DNA from: CBDCWT01 sp965223305
GTDB taxonomy: Bacteria > Planctomycetota > Planctomycetia > Pirellulales > Pirellulaceae
Direction: 5' to 3'
Assembly: GCA_965223305.1 (NCBI GenBank)
Contig: CBDCWT010000016.1
Span: forward strand, 186,001-250,000
Length of the DNA: 64,000 nt
Shown here: in pieces, positions 1 to 9,157 of the stretch
Position numbering within the stretch: position 1 is the first letter of the stretch
How the letters are laid out: every line of letters starts with the position of its first letter
Translations under genes and position numbers: made by a program
The notes under the pieces: model-generated
Database searches by the model: none
Told to the model about the DNA's origin: nothing
What the model saw: the letters and a program-made list of their open reading frames with translations, nothing else

Positions 1-3000
1 AAGACCGCTATTCAATCACATTCTGGTTGAACACCCAGCAGCGGGTTGGCATCAACCCACGGATTGCGGGGCCTCCCGACGGGCCAGGGATCGTCATCAA
101 CAATGAGACCTCCGAAGGAGTCGGGCTCTATTCAAAGGCCAGCAACCTGCACGATCCCGTTCCACCGCAACTGCGAAACTGGGAACACTTCGCGGTCACT
201 CTCGATCACACGACCGGACTGGGGCAAGTCTACCGCAACGGCAAACAGGTAGTTGCCGGAAGTTTTTCTCCCGAGGTGCCGCAACTCGCCTGGGTCTTCG
301 GACACAATGCCGACGTCGACAACCACAACGACTCGCTTGACGGATTTCTCGATGACCTCCGTGTGTATGACCGAGTTCTGTCGGCTGCCGACGTCCGAGC
401 CCTCGGTCGCGATCAGCTGTTCCTATCGATCAACGACGTCGTCATCGCGGAGGGCGATGCGGGGACCAGCAACGCGGTGTTCATCGTTTCGTTGTCTGCA
501 GCCGCCGCCGAGACGGTGACCGTCAACTTTGCTACTGCAGACGGCACAGCGTCGGCTGGCGCGGATTACCAGCCCGCCAGCGGGCAGCTCGTGTTTGCTC
601 CGAACGACACTCAGAAGTCGATTACCGTGCCGGTCATTGGTGACAACGTACTCGAAGAAGACGAGACGTTCCTGTTGACGCTGAGTGCAAGCTCGGGCCC
701 GCTTATCGTTTCGGAACGGGGCGTCGGTACGATTCGGGACGACGAGGCGGACTTGACCGACGGTCTGACACATCACTGGAAGTTCGACGAGACTGCCGGT
801 GACATCGCAGCGGACTCGGTTGGCGGCAACCACGCGCGGTTGTTCAACTGGGGCGTGAACGAAGACCGATGGGTCCCGGGCCGCATCGGCGGTGCCCTCG
901 ACTTCAGTGAAGCGGACAACTTCACCCGCACGATGACAGGCATTCCACAGACGCTGTACACAATCACTTTCTGGATGAATCGCCGGCAGGACGTCGGCAT
1001 TAATCCTCGGGTTGTTGAAGCACCCGACGGTGCCAGTTCAATCACCATCAATCGTGAGAGGGGGGACGGGATTGGCTTTGTGGGTCGAGTCGTGGACGAA
1101 GAGCCGCCTGTTCTTCTCAACTGGGAACACTACGCGGTTACCATTGATCACTCGTTGGGAGAGGCTCGCGTCTATCGCAACGCTGCCGAAGTCGCGTCTG
1201 GTTCCTTTACACCCGACATTCCGCGGCTTCCGTGGGTCTTCGGTCACCACTACGATCAGTCGAACCAGAATGACCCCCTCAGTGGCTGGTTGGACGACCT
1301 ACGCGTTTACGACCGCATTCTCTCCGAGACTGATATTCGAGCACTCGGAACCGAAGCATCTTTTGTCTCGATCAACGATGTCGCAGTGGTTGAAGGCGAC
1401 AACGGAACTACTAATGCCGTCTTCACGGTAAGTCTCTCTCCGACACTGCCGCAGTCTGTCACGGTCGACTATACGACGGTGGACGGTACGGCAACCGGAG
1501 GTGTTGACTACGTGGCCACAGCCGGTCAGTTGACCTTCACTTCCGGGCAAAGCCAGCAGTCACTCGTAGTACCCGTGGTCGGCGATCTGAATCTCGAGGA
1601 AGACGAGCGTTTTTTTGTGCAGCTATCGAATGCTGTCAACGCGACGATCATCGCCGGTCGCGGTGTCGGGACGATCCAGGACGATGAGGTCGATTTGAAC
1701 CGCGGTCTACGCCACCACTGGAAGTTCGACGATATCGAGGGCGATCGCGCGACTGATTCAGTTGGAGACAATGATATCAGGCTGTTCAATTGGGGCCCAA
1801 CCGAACCAAAGTGGGTTCCGGGGCGGCTGGGCGGTGCGCTCGATTTTGGTGACGCAGACAACATAGGGCTCACTAGCAAAGGTATCGAACACACGCAGTA
1901 CTCTGTGAGTTTTTGGATGAATGTAAGCCGCCAGAGCGGCGTGAATCCGCGAATCGTGGCACCGGAGGATGGCTATCACATCAACATTCACACGGAGTTC
2001 TCGGGCGGCGGCGTCGGCTTCTTCGACGTGGGTGACCCCGCGCAACCTCAACTCCTGAACTGGGAACACTACGCGGTCACGATCGACCACATCTCGACCG
2101 AAGTGAAGATCTACCGTGACGGGTCGATCGTAGCGGCCGGAAACGTCAACGCCCCGATTCCGCAGCTGCCCTGGTTCATAGGACACACAAACAACTTCCG
2201 TTTCCACAATGATTCAATCGATGCCTTGCTGGACGACCTGCGAGTGTACGATCGGATCTTGTCGGACGTCGATGTGAGGGCGTTGGGCAGCGAAATGGCG
2301 TACCTCTCGGTCGACGATGCCGTCATCTTCGAAGGGGATGATGGCACGCGCAGTGCGGTATTTTCCGTCTCTCTCTCTCCGGCCGTAGCAGACACGGTAA
2401 CCGTCGCCTACTCGACGACCGACGTGTCTGCGGTTGCCGGAGTCGACTACGTTGCCTCTTCTGGTCAACTCACATTTGCTCCGAATGAGACCCAAAAACA
2501 AATCGCCGTGTCTGTCGTGGGAGACGTCGAACGAGAGGGTGACGAGACGTTCTTGCTCCAGCTGTCCGATGCCGTCGGGGCAGCGTTGACAGTCGATCGT
2601 GGCAGGGGCACTGTCCTGGGTGACGATGGCGACATCACCACTGGGTTGGTCCATCATTGGAAGTTTGACGAGGCCACAGGTGACGTGGCCTATGACTCAG
2701 TCGGCGGCAACAACGCCGCACTCTCGAATTGGGGTCCGACGGAGTCCAAATGGGTTGCGGGCCGGTTGGGCGGGGCGCTGAACTTCAGTGACGGAGACAA
2801 TCTGGGACTGACCGAGTCGGGGATCTCATTTCCACAGTACACAATCAGCTTCTGGATGAACGTCCGGCGGCCAACTGGGATCAATGCGCGCATTGTCTCT
2901 CACCCGGATGGCCCGGACGTCGTGATCAACAACGAATCTGGTGAGGGAGTTGGCCGGTACTTCAAGTCGAGCGACATTTACGACCGCAGAGCCCCGCGGT

Positions 3001-3590
3001 TGTTGGTTTGGGAGCACTACGCAATCAGCTTTGACCACACCACCGGTGTGGGTGTCCTCTATCGCAACGGCGAGGAAATCGTCACGGGTACGTTTGCGCC
3101 GGAGGTTCCCGAGCTACCCTGGGTGATCGGCCACTTCCAAGATTTGAACAACCACGAGAACTCGTTGGAAGGTCTGCTGGACGATCTGCGCGTTTACGAT
3201 CGGTTACTCGCGCCTGTCGACGTGAGGGAAATTGGGCGCGACGTGCCGTACCTGTCGATCAACGATGTACGCGTCACCGAGACGGACGCTGGCGGTGCGG
3301 CAGCCGTCTTCACGGTCGCTCTTTCACCAGCCGTTTCGGACTTTGTGACCGTCAGCTTTGCAACCAGCGATGGTTCAGCCACCGCCGGCACCGACTATGA
3401 GTCGAGCAGTGGGCAGTTGACATTCCTTCCCAACGAGACCGAAAAAACAATCACGGTCCAGGTAGTTGGCGACTTGGTATTCGACGGCGACGAGACGTTC
3501 TTTGTTGATCTGACTGATGCTGCCGGCGCGAACCTCGCCGTTAGCCGCGGGCTTGGAACGATCGTGGACAACGAGCAGCCCCCGTCTGTA
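1..3590 (+). repeat. Tandem LamG + Calx-beta coding repeat, period about 940 bp
   Basis: The start of the first giant gene is built from near-identical coding units of roughly 940 bp. The landmark encoding HHWKFDE recurs at bases 771, 1,711 and 2,650, and the landmark encoding LLNWEHYAV or a close variant recurs in every unit. Each unit is one LamG plus one Calx-beta domain. The array continues off the left edge, so the copy number is unknown. Such arrays are prone to expansion, contraction and assembly collapse. Confidence 0.85.
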
Positions 3591-5573
3591 ACGCTCACGC
3601 TTGATCCGACGCAGATACCCGAAGCGGCTGGAGTGGCAACGGTGACGGCCACGCTGTCAGAGGTTTCAAGCGGCGAGGTTACTATCGACTTAGCTTTTTC
3701 AGGCACGGCGGAGAGCGGCGTCGACTACTCATCGTCGGGGTCATCGATTCTGATTCCAGCGGGAAGTCTGTCTGGTTCGGTAACGCTGACAGCGAGTCAA
3801 GATACCATCGACGAACCTGACGAGACAGTCATCGTGGAAGTAGTGGCGGTGGATGGTGCTGTTCACGCCGGCGCTCGGCAACAGATCCTGACGATCATCG
3901 ACGACGACAGTGCAGTGCCGCAGGTCACACTGAGTGTCGATAACGTGGCGATTCCAGAGGCGGGCGGTGTCGCCACTCTGCTGGTGAGTCTCACGTCGAC
4001 CGCGGCACAAACGGTCATCGTCAACTTGGGGTTCGCGGGAACCGCGACTAGCGGAACGGATTACACAGTATCCAGCACGCAGGTGGTCATCCCAACTGGT
4101 AGCCTGGTTGGAGCCTCGGCAGTGGTCGCCATCCAAGACACGATCGACGAGCTGGATGAAGCGATCATTGTCGAAATCACGAGCGTGTCGAACGCCATCG
4201 AGTCCGGCGTCCAGTCCCAGACGGTCACCATTATCGACGACGACGAAGCAGCAGGCTTGCTCGTGACTTCACTCGACCCGACAAGCACTGGGTTCGTTGT
4301 GCATTTCAATCGCGACTTGGATGCGGCGCGACTTAACCTCTATGACGCAGAAACAGCAGGATTCGGACCAGCAGACATTGTGTTGCAGGGTGCCGCCACT
4401 GGAGCGGTCAACGGCTCACTTGTTGTCGACCCGACTCACCGACAGGCTACGTTCCTGCAGACGAGTGGTCCGCTTGTGGCCGACACATACACCGTAACGC
4501 TCCGCAGCGCACCGGACGGCTTCACCGATTCTGCCGGCGACTTGCTGGATGGTGACGGCGACGGAGCACCAGGTGGGAACTTCGTCGACACCTTTGTAGT
4601 AACGGCACCGCCGACGAATCAACGGACGGTCGGTATCCCTCATTTTGTGCGCGGCCCTGGACAAGACGTGAACGTCCCGGCTGACGTCGCCACCGGGATT
4701 CCCATAGTCCTCAGCGAGGGGGATGGCGTTGGGGCCGTTGATCTGCGGATCGCCTTTGATCCGTCGCTGCTCAATGTCGAAGGAGTGACGGTAGGCGACG
4801 CGATGCCGTCGGGGGCCACGGTGGCGGTTAACAACACCACATCAGGTCTACTCATCCTGTCCTTCTTCAGCCCAACGGTCTTACCCGCAGGCACGCATCA
4901 GATCGCGAACCTGCAGGCGAAAGTACCGACGGCGGGCGCGAGCGGCAACTATCTCCGCCAGCAACTGATTGATGTCCACCAAGTTACGGTGACTGATGGT
5001 GATGACAATGAGCTGCCCGCAGCTGATGTCGATGCAGTCCACGTGGCCGCTTTCTACGGCGATACAACCGGCAACGGCAAAATCAATGCCAGCGATGCGT
5101 CCCGCGTGGCCCGTGTAGGCGTGCTGTTAGACCAAGGTTTTCGAGCCACGCCGCTCGTCGATCCCATCGTTGTGGGGGACGTCAGCGGCAATGGTCGCAT
5201 TAACGCTGCAGATGCGGCCAAGGTTGCCCGCGCCGGTGTGCTGCTTCCCGTGCCGGAGATCCCGCCGATTCCGGATGGAGTCTTGGTGGCGGCAGGTAGA
5301 CTAGCCGTCTCTTTCTCTACCGCCCAACCTTCGCGACAACCTGCAAGTTTGCCGGCACCCGCGGTGGTCGGATTCACCCCGCCGAGCATGCAAGGCTCTT
5401 ATGCCGACCGTGAGTTTGGCGGAGCGTCGAGTCGCGCGTCGTGGCAGCTGCCTGCTAGTGCCGACGCCGTCAATTGGGCGGAACATCTTGATCAAGTGTT
5501 TGGTGACGCGGATTTGCTCCATCGGTTGGTAGAGGAGTTGACAGCAACTGAGTTGCTCGAGGAGTCGTTATGA
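1..5573 (+). CDS. Giant LamG/Calx-beta/cohesin-like/dockerin surface protein (5' partial)
   Basis: Modular secreted or surface protein whose beginning lies before the window. In-frame codons run back to base 3 and encode DRYSITFW, matching the same place in the later repeats, so the TTG at base 27 is not the real start. The visible part reads, in order: the end of a LamG (concanavalin-like) domain, a Calx-beta domain, three more LamG plus Calx-beta units (LamG units open with HHWKFD near bases 771, 1,711 and 2,650), two further Calx-beta domains (about 3,590-4,245), an Ig-like domain (4,255-4,610), a cohesin-like domain starting VGIPHFVRGPGQ (4,630-5,050), and a dockerin-like pair of calcium loops, DTTGNGKINASD and DVSGNGRINAAD (5,060-5,240). 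A tail of about 110 residues ends in acidic ELLEESL. The stop overlaps the next gene's ATG. Calx-beta and LamG domains are known in calcium-dependent adhesion and glycan binding; that role here is inferred. Confidence 0.9.
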   Translation, partial: DRYSITFWLNTQQRVGINPRIAGPPDGPGIVINNETSEGVGLYSKASNLHDPVPPQLRNWEHFAVTLDHTTGLGQVYRNGKQVVAGSFSPEVPQLAWVFGHNADVDNHNDSLDGFLDDLRVYDRVLSAADVRALGRDQLFLSINDVVIAEGDAGTSNAVFIVSLSAAAAETVTVNFATADGTASAGADYQPASGQLVFAPNDTQKSITVPVIGDNVLEEDETFLLTLSASSGPLIVSERGVGTIRDDEADLTDGLTHHWKFDETAGDIAADSVGGNHARLFNWGVNEDRWVPGRIGGALDFSEADNFTRTMTGIPQTLYTITFWMNRRQDVGINPRVVEAPDGASSITINRERGDGIGFVGRVVDEEPPVLLNWEHYAVTIDHSLGEARVYRNAAEVASGSFTPDIPRLPWVFGHHYDQSNQNDPLSGWLDDLRVYDRILSETDIRALGTEASFVSINDVAVVEGDNGTTNAVFTVSLSPTLPQSVTVDYTTVDGTATGGVDYVATAGQLTFTSGQSQQSLVVPVVGDLNLEEDERFFVQLSNAVNATIIAGRGVGTIQDDEVDLNRGLRHHWKFDDIEGDRATDSVGDNDIRLFNWGPTEPKWVPGRLGGALDFGDADNIGLTSKGIEHTQYSVSFWMNVSRQSGVNPRIVAPEDGYHINIHTEFSGGGVGFFDVGDPAQPQLLNWEHYAVTIDHISTEVKIYRDGSIVAAGNVNAPIPQLPWFIGHTNNFRFHNDSIDALLDDLRVYDRILSDVDVRALGSEMAYLSVDDAVIFEGDDGTRSAVFSVSLSPAVADTVTVAYSTTDVSAVAGVDYVASSGQLTFAPNETQKQIAVSVVGDVEREGDETFLLQLSDAVGAALTVDRGRGTVLGDDGDITTGLVHHWKFDEATGDVAYDSVGGNNAALSNWGPTESKWVAGRLGGALNFSDGDNLGLTESGISFPQYTISFWMNVRRPTGINARIVSHPDGPDVVINNESGEGVGRYFKSSDIYDRRAPRLLVWEHYAISFDHTTGVGVLYRNGEEIVTGTFAPEVPELPWVIGHFQDLNNHENSLEGLLDDLRVYDRLLAPVDVREIGRDVPYLSINDVRVTETDAGGAAAVFTVALSPAVSDFVTVSFATSDGSATAGTDYESSSGQLTFLPNETEKTITVQVVGDLVFDGDETFFVDLTDAAGANLAVSRGLGTIVDNEQPPSVTLTLDPTQIPEAAGVATVTATLSEVSSGEVTIDLAFSGTAESGVDYSSSGSSILIPAGSLSGSVTLTASQDTIDEPDETVIVEVVAVDGAVHAGARQQILTIIDDDSAVPQVTLSVDNVAIPEAGGVATLLVSLTSTAAQTVIVNLGFAGTATSGTDYTVSSTQVVIPTGSLVGASAVVAIQDTIDELDEAIIVEITSVSNAIESGVQSQTVTIIDDDEAAGLLVTSLDPTSTGFVVHFNRDLDAARLNLYDAETAGFGPADIVLQGAATGAVNGSLVVDPTHRQATFLQTSGPLVADTYTVTLRSAPDGFTDSAGDLLDGDGDGAPGGNFVDTFVVTAPPTNQRTVGIPHFVRGPGQDVNVPADVATGIPIVLSEGDGVGAVDLRIAFDPSLLNVEGVTVGDAMPSGATVAVNNTTSGLLILSFFSPTVLPAGTHQIANLQAKVPTAGASGNYLRQQLIDVHQVTVTDGDDNELPAADVDAVHVAAFYGDTTGNGKINASDASRVARVGVLLDQGFRATPLVDPIVVGDVSGNGRINAADAAKVARAGVLLPVPEIPPIPDGVLVAAGRLAVSFSTAQPSRQPASLPAPAVVGFTPPSMQGSYADREFGGASSRASWQLPASADAVNWAEHLDQVFGDADLLHRLVEELTATELLEESL

Positions 5574-8551
5574 AACACTTCCCTCAGAAGCACCGCAATA
5601 GGCGGCGAGCACCCGGCAGGCGACGAGGCTTCGTCGAAGCCCTCGAAGGACGGCGGCTCCTCGCGACGGTAGTCCCGTTCGATGTCACTTTCTATGATCC
5701 CGATCCCGTTGTGATGGACGCCAATCTTGGCACCTCGGGATACACAATCGAGAGCTTTGAAGATGCAGAGCTGACACCTGGTCTCTCCATGTTCTTTATC
5801 GGTGAGGACTTTAACTATGAGAGAGGTCCATTTGGCCCAGTGACCGTGCTACCCGATCCAATGAGGGACGACCTGTTTGATGCATGGGACGGCACTACTT
5901 ACATGAATAACCGGACCCCGGAGGGTAACCGATATCGGACGATTTTTCAGCTGCCGGATAACGCCGTCTCCTTCGGTGTCGGTTTGGGATTGATCAGCCG
6001 GCTAACCTCCGACTTTCGCGTGTGGACCAACGGTCAGGTTGTCGTGGAATCCGTCAAGGCACTACCTCAATATGTCAATGACTCGGCGACCGAGCGAAAT
6101 ATCTACCTACGAATTGACGCTGATCCAGATGAAATACTCGAGAACATCGAGGTTCAACAATCGGCTGGGATACAGATGTTGACGGACAACCTCTCGTTCG
6201 ACCACGTGGCCATTCTCACCATGCCAACCGTATCGCTGGGAGTCGACAATGACACGATCGACGAAGCAGATGGCGTGGCAACGTTCACCGCCAGGCTGTC
6301 CCATCCATTTGACCGGGCTGTTACGGTCGATTTGGGGCTAGCTGGAACCGCAGGTGTTGAGGACTACACTGTCTCAGGCAGTCAGATTGTCATTCCAGCA
6401 GGCGCGGTTGACGGCGCGGTCACGGTTGACGCAATTGACGATGCGATTGACGAAGTCGGCGAAACAGTCGTGCTCGAAATCACGGGTGTAACGAACGGAA
6501 CTGAGGACGGTATTCAGCAACAAACGACAACGATCGTTGACAACGACGATCCACCAACGGTAACTCTGGCAGTCGACAACGCGAACATTCCCGAGAGCGG
6601 AGGGGTTGCTACGGTTACGGCCACGCTCTCGACGCTTTCCAGCCAACCAGTAATCGTCGATCTCGAGATTACCGGCACTGCGGCAGCCAGCGACTACTCG
6701 GTATCCAACACAAGAATCATCATCGCTCCGGGTGTCGAGTCGGGCGATGTCACAATCTCGACAATCGCGGACCAGACAGACGAGCCGGACGAAGACGTCC
6801 TGGTTGGTATTGCGGCTGTGGCAAACGGCACGGAGGATGGAACCCAGCAAATAGTGACAACCATTCTTGACGACGATCCGGCACCCGCCGTTACGCTCGC
6901 CGTCGACAGGGAGAACATCGTGGAAGATGGAGGTGTGGCGTCCGTCATCGTCACCCTCGCCGCTGTATCAGGACATCCAGTAACGGTAGACCTCTTGTTT
7001 GGAGGAACTGCGGACGAAGCCGATTTCACGGCATCAGGCACGCAGATTGAAATAGCGCCGGGAGTCACCAGCGGCAGCCTTACGATTGCCGCCACGGATG
7101 ATGAGCTGGATGAGTTGCACGAGACCGTGATTGTGGAAATTGATAGAGTTGTGAACGCTGTCGAGTCCGAGCCACAGCAGCAGTCAATCACGATCCTGGA
7201 CGATGACGACCCCCCGGCCTTGCAGGTCTCGGCGCTGACAGCGGTCCCTTCCGGATTCATAGCCGAGTTCAGCACGCAACTCGATGCTGCCGAGCTGAAT
7301 CTCTACGACACGCAAACTGCCGCACTCGGCCCTGCTGACATCTCGCTGATCGGTGCTGCTACCGGGGAGGTGCCAGGTTCCTTAGTCCTCGATCCCTTAC
7401 AGCGGCGAGTGACGTTTGTGAAAAGCGGTGGCCCCTTAGATCCCGACACGTATACCGTCACGATCCAGAGCGGCGAGAGTGGTTTCAAGAGCGACAGGGG
7501 GCAGCTGCTGGACGGGAACGGCGACGGAACTGGTGGCGACACATTCCAAAGCACGTTCACAGTGGCCCCGCCAACTGCCAGCACAATATCGATCGGGGTC
7601 CCGGATCTCGTCCGTGGTCCTGGACAAGAGATCAATCTCCCCGCCGATTCGATATCCGGCGTTCCGCTTTCAATCAGTGAGGGGACGAACGTCCGAGCGA
7701 TTGACCTCCGCATCCGCTTCGATCCGGCGATGCTGGAGATCAGCGACGCCGTCGTGGCCGCCGATATGCCGCCCAGCGCGACGGTCGTCATCAACAACAC
7801 GACACCCGGCGTGTTGATCCTATCGTTGTTCAGCGCGACAAGTCTGCCAGCCGGTCCCGTCACTTTCGCCCATCTCAGAGCCACTGTACCTGCCGACGCT
7901 GCCGTGGACATCTATCGAATGCAACAGATTCTGGACGTTCACGATGTCACGATTAGCGATGGTGATGACAATGAGTTTCCTGTAGTGGTAGACGACGCGC
8001 TGCACGTCGCGACCTTCTTTGCGGACGTTTCCGGAAACGGCAGAGTCAACGCGGCCGACGCAGCACAAGTGGCACGGAATGCAGCTCTACTGGACAGCGG
8101 ATTCCGCTCGAATCTATTGACGGACCCTCGCCTGCTGGGTGACATCAGCGGCAATGGGCGCCTTAACGCGGCAGACGCGTCCTTGGTGGCGCAGTTCGCG
8201 GCACTGCTCGCAGTGCCGCAGATTCCGCCAATTCCCGCTGGTGTGGTCGTGGCGGGCACGGCTCCGACTGCTTCCTCGGCATTCGTCGCTGGTCGAACCT
8301 TGCTGCCTTTGGTAGTGCCCAATGCACAAAAGTCCGTGAACCCAGGCTATTCCGTCGCGCGCTGGGATCCACCGCGTGAGGCAACCGCGGACGTCGACGT
8401 CCGGGCGATTGTCGATCTGATCATGAGCGGCGCCGGAGCCCAGGGGTACGATGATGGCGGATCATCCTCGGACATTTTCTTCGATCTTGACTTGTTGGGC
8501 AGGATGGAACTCGATAAGCAGGGTCTCTCTGGAATCCTCAAAAGTCATTGA
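5570..8551 (+). CDS. Second giant surface protein: Calx-beta, cohesin-like and dockerin-like domains
   Basis: A 993-residue secreted protein, paralogous to the C-terminal half of the gene before it. The ATG overlaps the upstream TGA (ATGA), so the two are translationally coupled. The N-terminus is strongly basic and carries VEALEGRRLLAT (about residues 22-33), the LExRxLL motif found at the N-termini of planctomycete surface proteins. Residues about 35-215 form a unique beta-rich domain I cannot name. Three Calx-beta-like repeats follow (about 220-545), each ending in a DDD-type acidic turn, then an Ig-like segment, a cohesin-like domain opening VGVPDLVRGPGQ, and two dockerin-like loops, DVSGNGRVNAAD and DISGNGRLNAAD. 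A tail of about 100 residues with an acidic hydrophobic end follows. Its partner and substrate cannot be told from sequence. Confidence 0.88.
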   Translation: MKHFPQKHRNRRRAPGRRRGFVEALEGRRLLATVVPFDVTFYDPDPVVMDANLGTSGYTIESFEDAELTPGLSMFFIGEDFNYERGPFGPVTVLPDPMRDDLFDAWDGTTYMNNRTPEGNRYRTIFQLPDNAVSFGVGLGLISRLTSDFRVWTNGQVVVESVKALPQYVNDSATERNIYLRIDADPDEILENIEVQQSAGIQMLTDNLSFDHVAILTMPTVSLGVDNDTIDEADGVATFTARLSHPFDRAVTVDLGLAGTAGVEDYTVSGSQIVIPAGAVDGAVTVDAIDDAIDEVGETVVLEITGVTNGTEDGIQQQTTTIVDNDDPPTVTLAVDNANIPESGGVATVTATLSTLSSQPVIVDLEITGTAAASDYSVSNTRIIIAPGVESGDVTISTIADQTDEPDEDVLVGIAAVANGTEDGTQQIVTTILDDDPAPAVTLAVDRENIVEDGGVASVIVTLAAVSGHPVTVDLLFGGTADEADFTASGTQIEIAPGVTSGSLTIAATDDELDELHETVIVEIDRVVNAVESEPQQQSITILDDDDPPALQVSALTAVPSGFIAEFSTQLDAAELNLYDTQTAALGPADISLIGAATGEVPGSLVLDPLQRRVTFVKSGGPLDPDTYTVTIQSGESGFKSDRGQLLDGNGDGTGGDTFQSTFTVAPPTASTISIGVPDLVRGPGQEINLPADSISGVPLSISEGTNVRAIDLRIRFDPAMLEISDAVVAADMPPSATVVINNTTPGVLILSLFSATSLPAGPVTFAHLRATVPADAAVDIYRMQQILDVHDVTISDGDDNEFPVVVDDALHVATFFADVSGNGRVNAADAAQVARNAALLDSGFRSNLLTDPRLLGDISGNGRLNAADASLVAQFAALLAVPQIPPIPAGVVVAGTAPTASSAFVAGRTLLPLVVPNAQKSVNPGYSVARWDPPREATADVDVRAIVDLIMSGAGAQGYDDGGSSSDIFFDLDLLGRMELDKQGLSGILKSH

Positions 8552-8629
8552 TGGGGTGGAGGTTGCGTTTGCCGGCCTGCCGAGCAGTGTAACCCGACCT
8601 GATCCTATGTTTTTTCCTGAGCTGACCAG

Positions 8630-8677
8630 TTGACACTCCCGCCACGTTTGCTAAAAAACAACTACTGAGACTCAGTA
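8630..8677 (+). promoter_or_regulatory. Candidate hemP promoter with 7-1-7 Fur-like palindrome
   Basis: TTGACA at 8630-8635 is followed after 16 bp by TAAAAA at 8652-8657. Directly downstream, at the expected transcription start, lies the inverted repeat TACTGAGACTCAGTA (8663-8677), a perfect 7-1-7 dyad. Fur-family operators commonly have 7-1-7 geometry and hemP genes are commonly iron-repressed. The motif differs in sequence from the classical E. coli Fur box, so the regulator assignment is inference. Confidence 0.5.
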
Positions 8678-8800
8678 TCAATTGCGACCCGCCAGCTCTT
8701 GGGCCGTGCCCAATCATCTTCGCCAGCCAATGGTCGCAGGTTAAATTGCCTCGCACACTCCGGACGGAATTTCCTGAGTCCTTACTTGAGGAGATGTCCC

Positions 8801-8971
8801 ATGGCTGCAAGGCGCTCGGTCCCTTTAGCCCGGATTGTTCATCTCTAAAGCAAGAGCTGGAAGGACGACTTCATTCAGCTTCACCGCTACGACGAATTGA
8901 GGCGACTCAACCGCCGATGGAAACAAATTCGACAGACGATGACGGTGTACAGGCCGGCGAGCACCATGTGA
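8801..8971 (+). pseudogene. Small gene upstream of hemP, interrupted by one in-frame TAA
   Basis: An ATG at 8801 has an excellent Shine-Dalgarno sequence, GAGGAG, seven bases upstream. The frame reads MAARRSVPLARIVHL, then TAA at 8846-8848, and continues with a coding-looking stretch (SKSWKDDFIQLHRYDELRR, then LNRRWKQIRQTM) to a TGA at 8969-8971. That TGA overlaps the GTG start of hemP (GTGA), which argues that the whole frame was once one gene of about 56 residues. Reverting TAA to CAA would restore it, so a single C-to-T change explains the break. The alternative is a genuine 15-residue leader peptide. I do not recognise the family; the product would be basic and tryptophan-containing. Confidence 0.45.
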
Positions 8972-9108
8972 AGGGCGCGTCGCTACGGCAGCGTGTCCTG
9001 GATTCCGATGACTTGCTGCGCGGCGACAATGAGGTCCTTATTGACCATCATGGTGAGATTTATCGGCTACGAGAAACGCGAAACGGAAAGCTGATTCTTG
9101 GTAAGTGA
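8968..9108 (+). CDS. hemP: Hemin uptake protein HemP
   Basis: A 46-residue protein in which the whole C-terminal half fits the HemP family: RVLDSDDLLRGDNEVLIDH, then a YRLR-T-RNGKLIL ending. HemP proteins are small and usually lie in heme or iron uptake operons; their molecular role is poorly defined. I prefer the GTG at 8968 because it overlaps the stop of the upstream small frame and gives the usual short length. An ATG at 8917 would add 17 residues, and the open frame continues further upstream without family similarity. The palindromic promoter at 8630-8677 suggests iron control. A kelch protein and a decayed DUF4198 gene follow on the same strand. Confidence 0.8.
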   Translation: MKGASLRQRVLDSDDLLRGDNEVLIDHHGEIYRLRETRNGKLILGK

Positions 9109-9157
9109 CGCGGCATTACAGCGGCGTCAAAAAAAAACACTCACGAGAGGAAAAAAG

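Noticed and set aside
27..29. TTG as the start of the first giant gene
   Set aside because: Codons before it, back to base 3, encode sequence matching the internal repeats, so the gene begins left of the window.
3741..4136. Long antisense open frames within the giant surface genes
   Set aside because: They follow codon bias on the coding strand, have no family features, and repeat with the domain repeats.
8846..8848. Recoding (readthrough) of the TAA before hemP
   Set aside because: TAA is not used for selenocysteine or pyrrolysine and no special downstream structure was seen; a nonsense change is simpler.
8746..8967. Long N-terminal extension of hemP in the same frame
   Set aside because: The extension has no HemP similarity, and another frame in this stretch has the Shine-Dalgarno and overlaps the hemP GTG.
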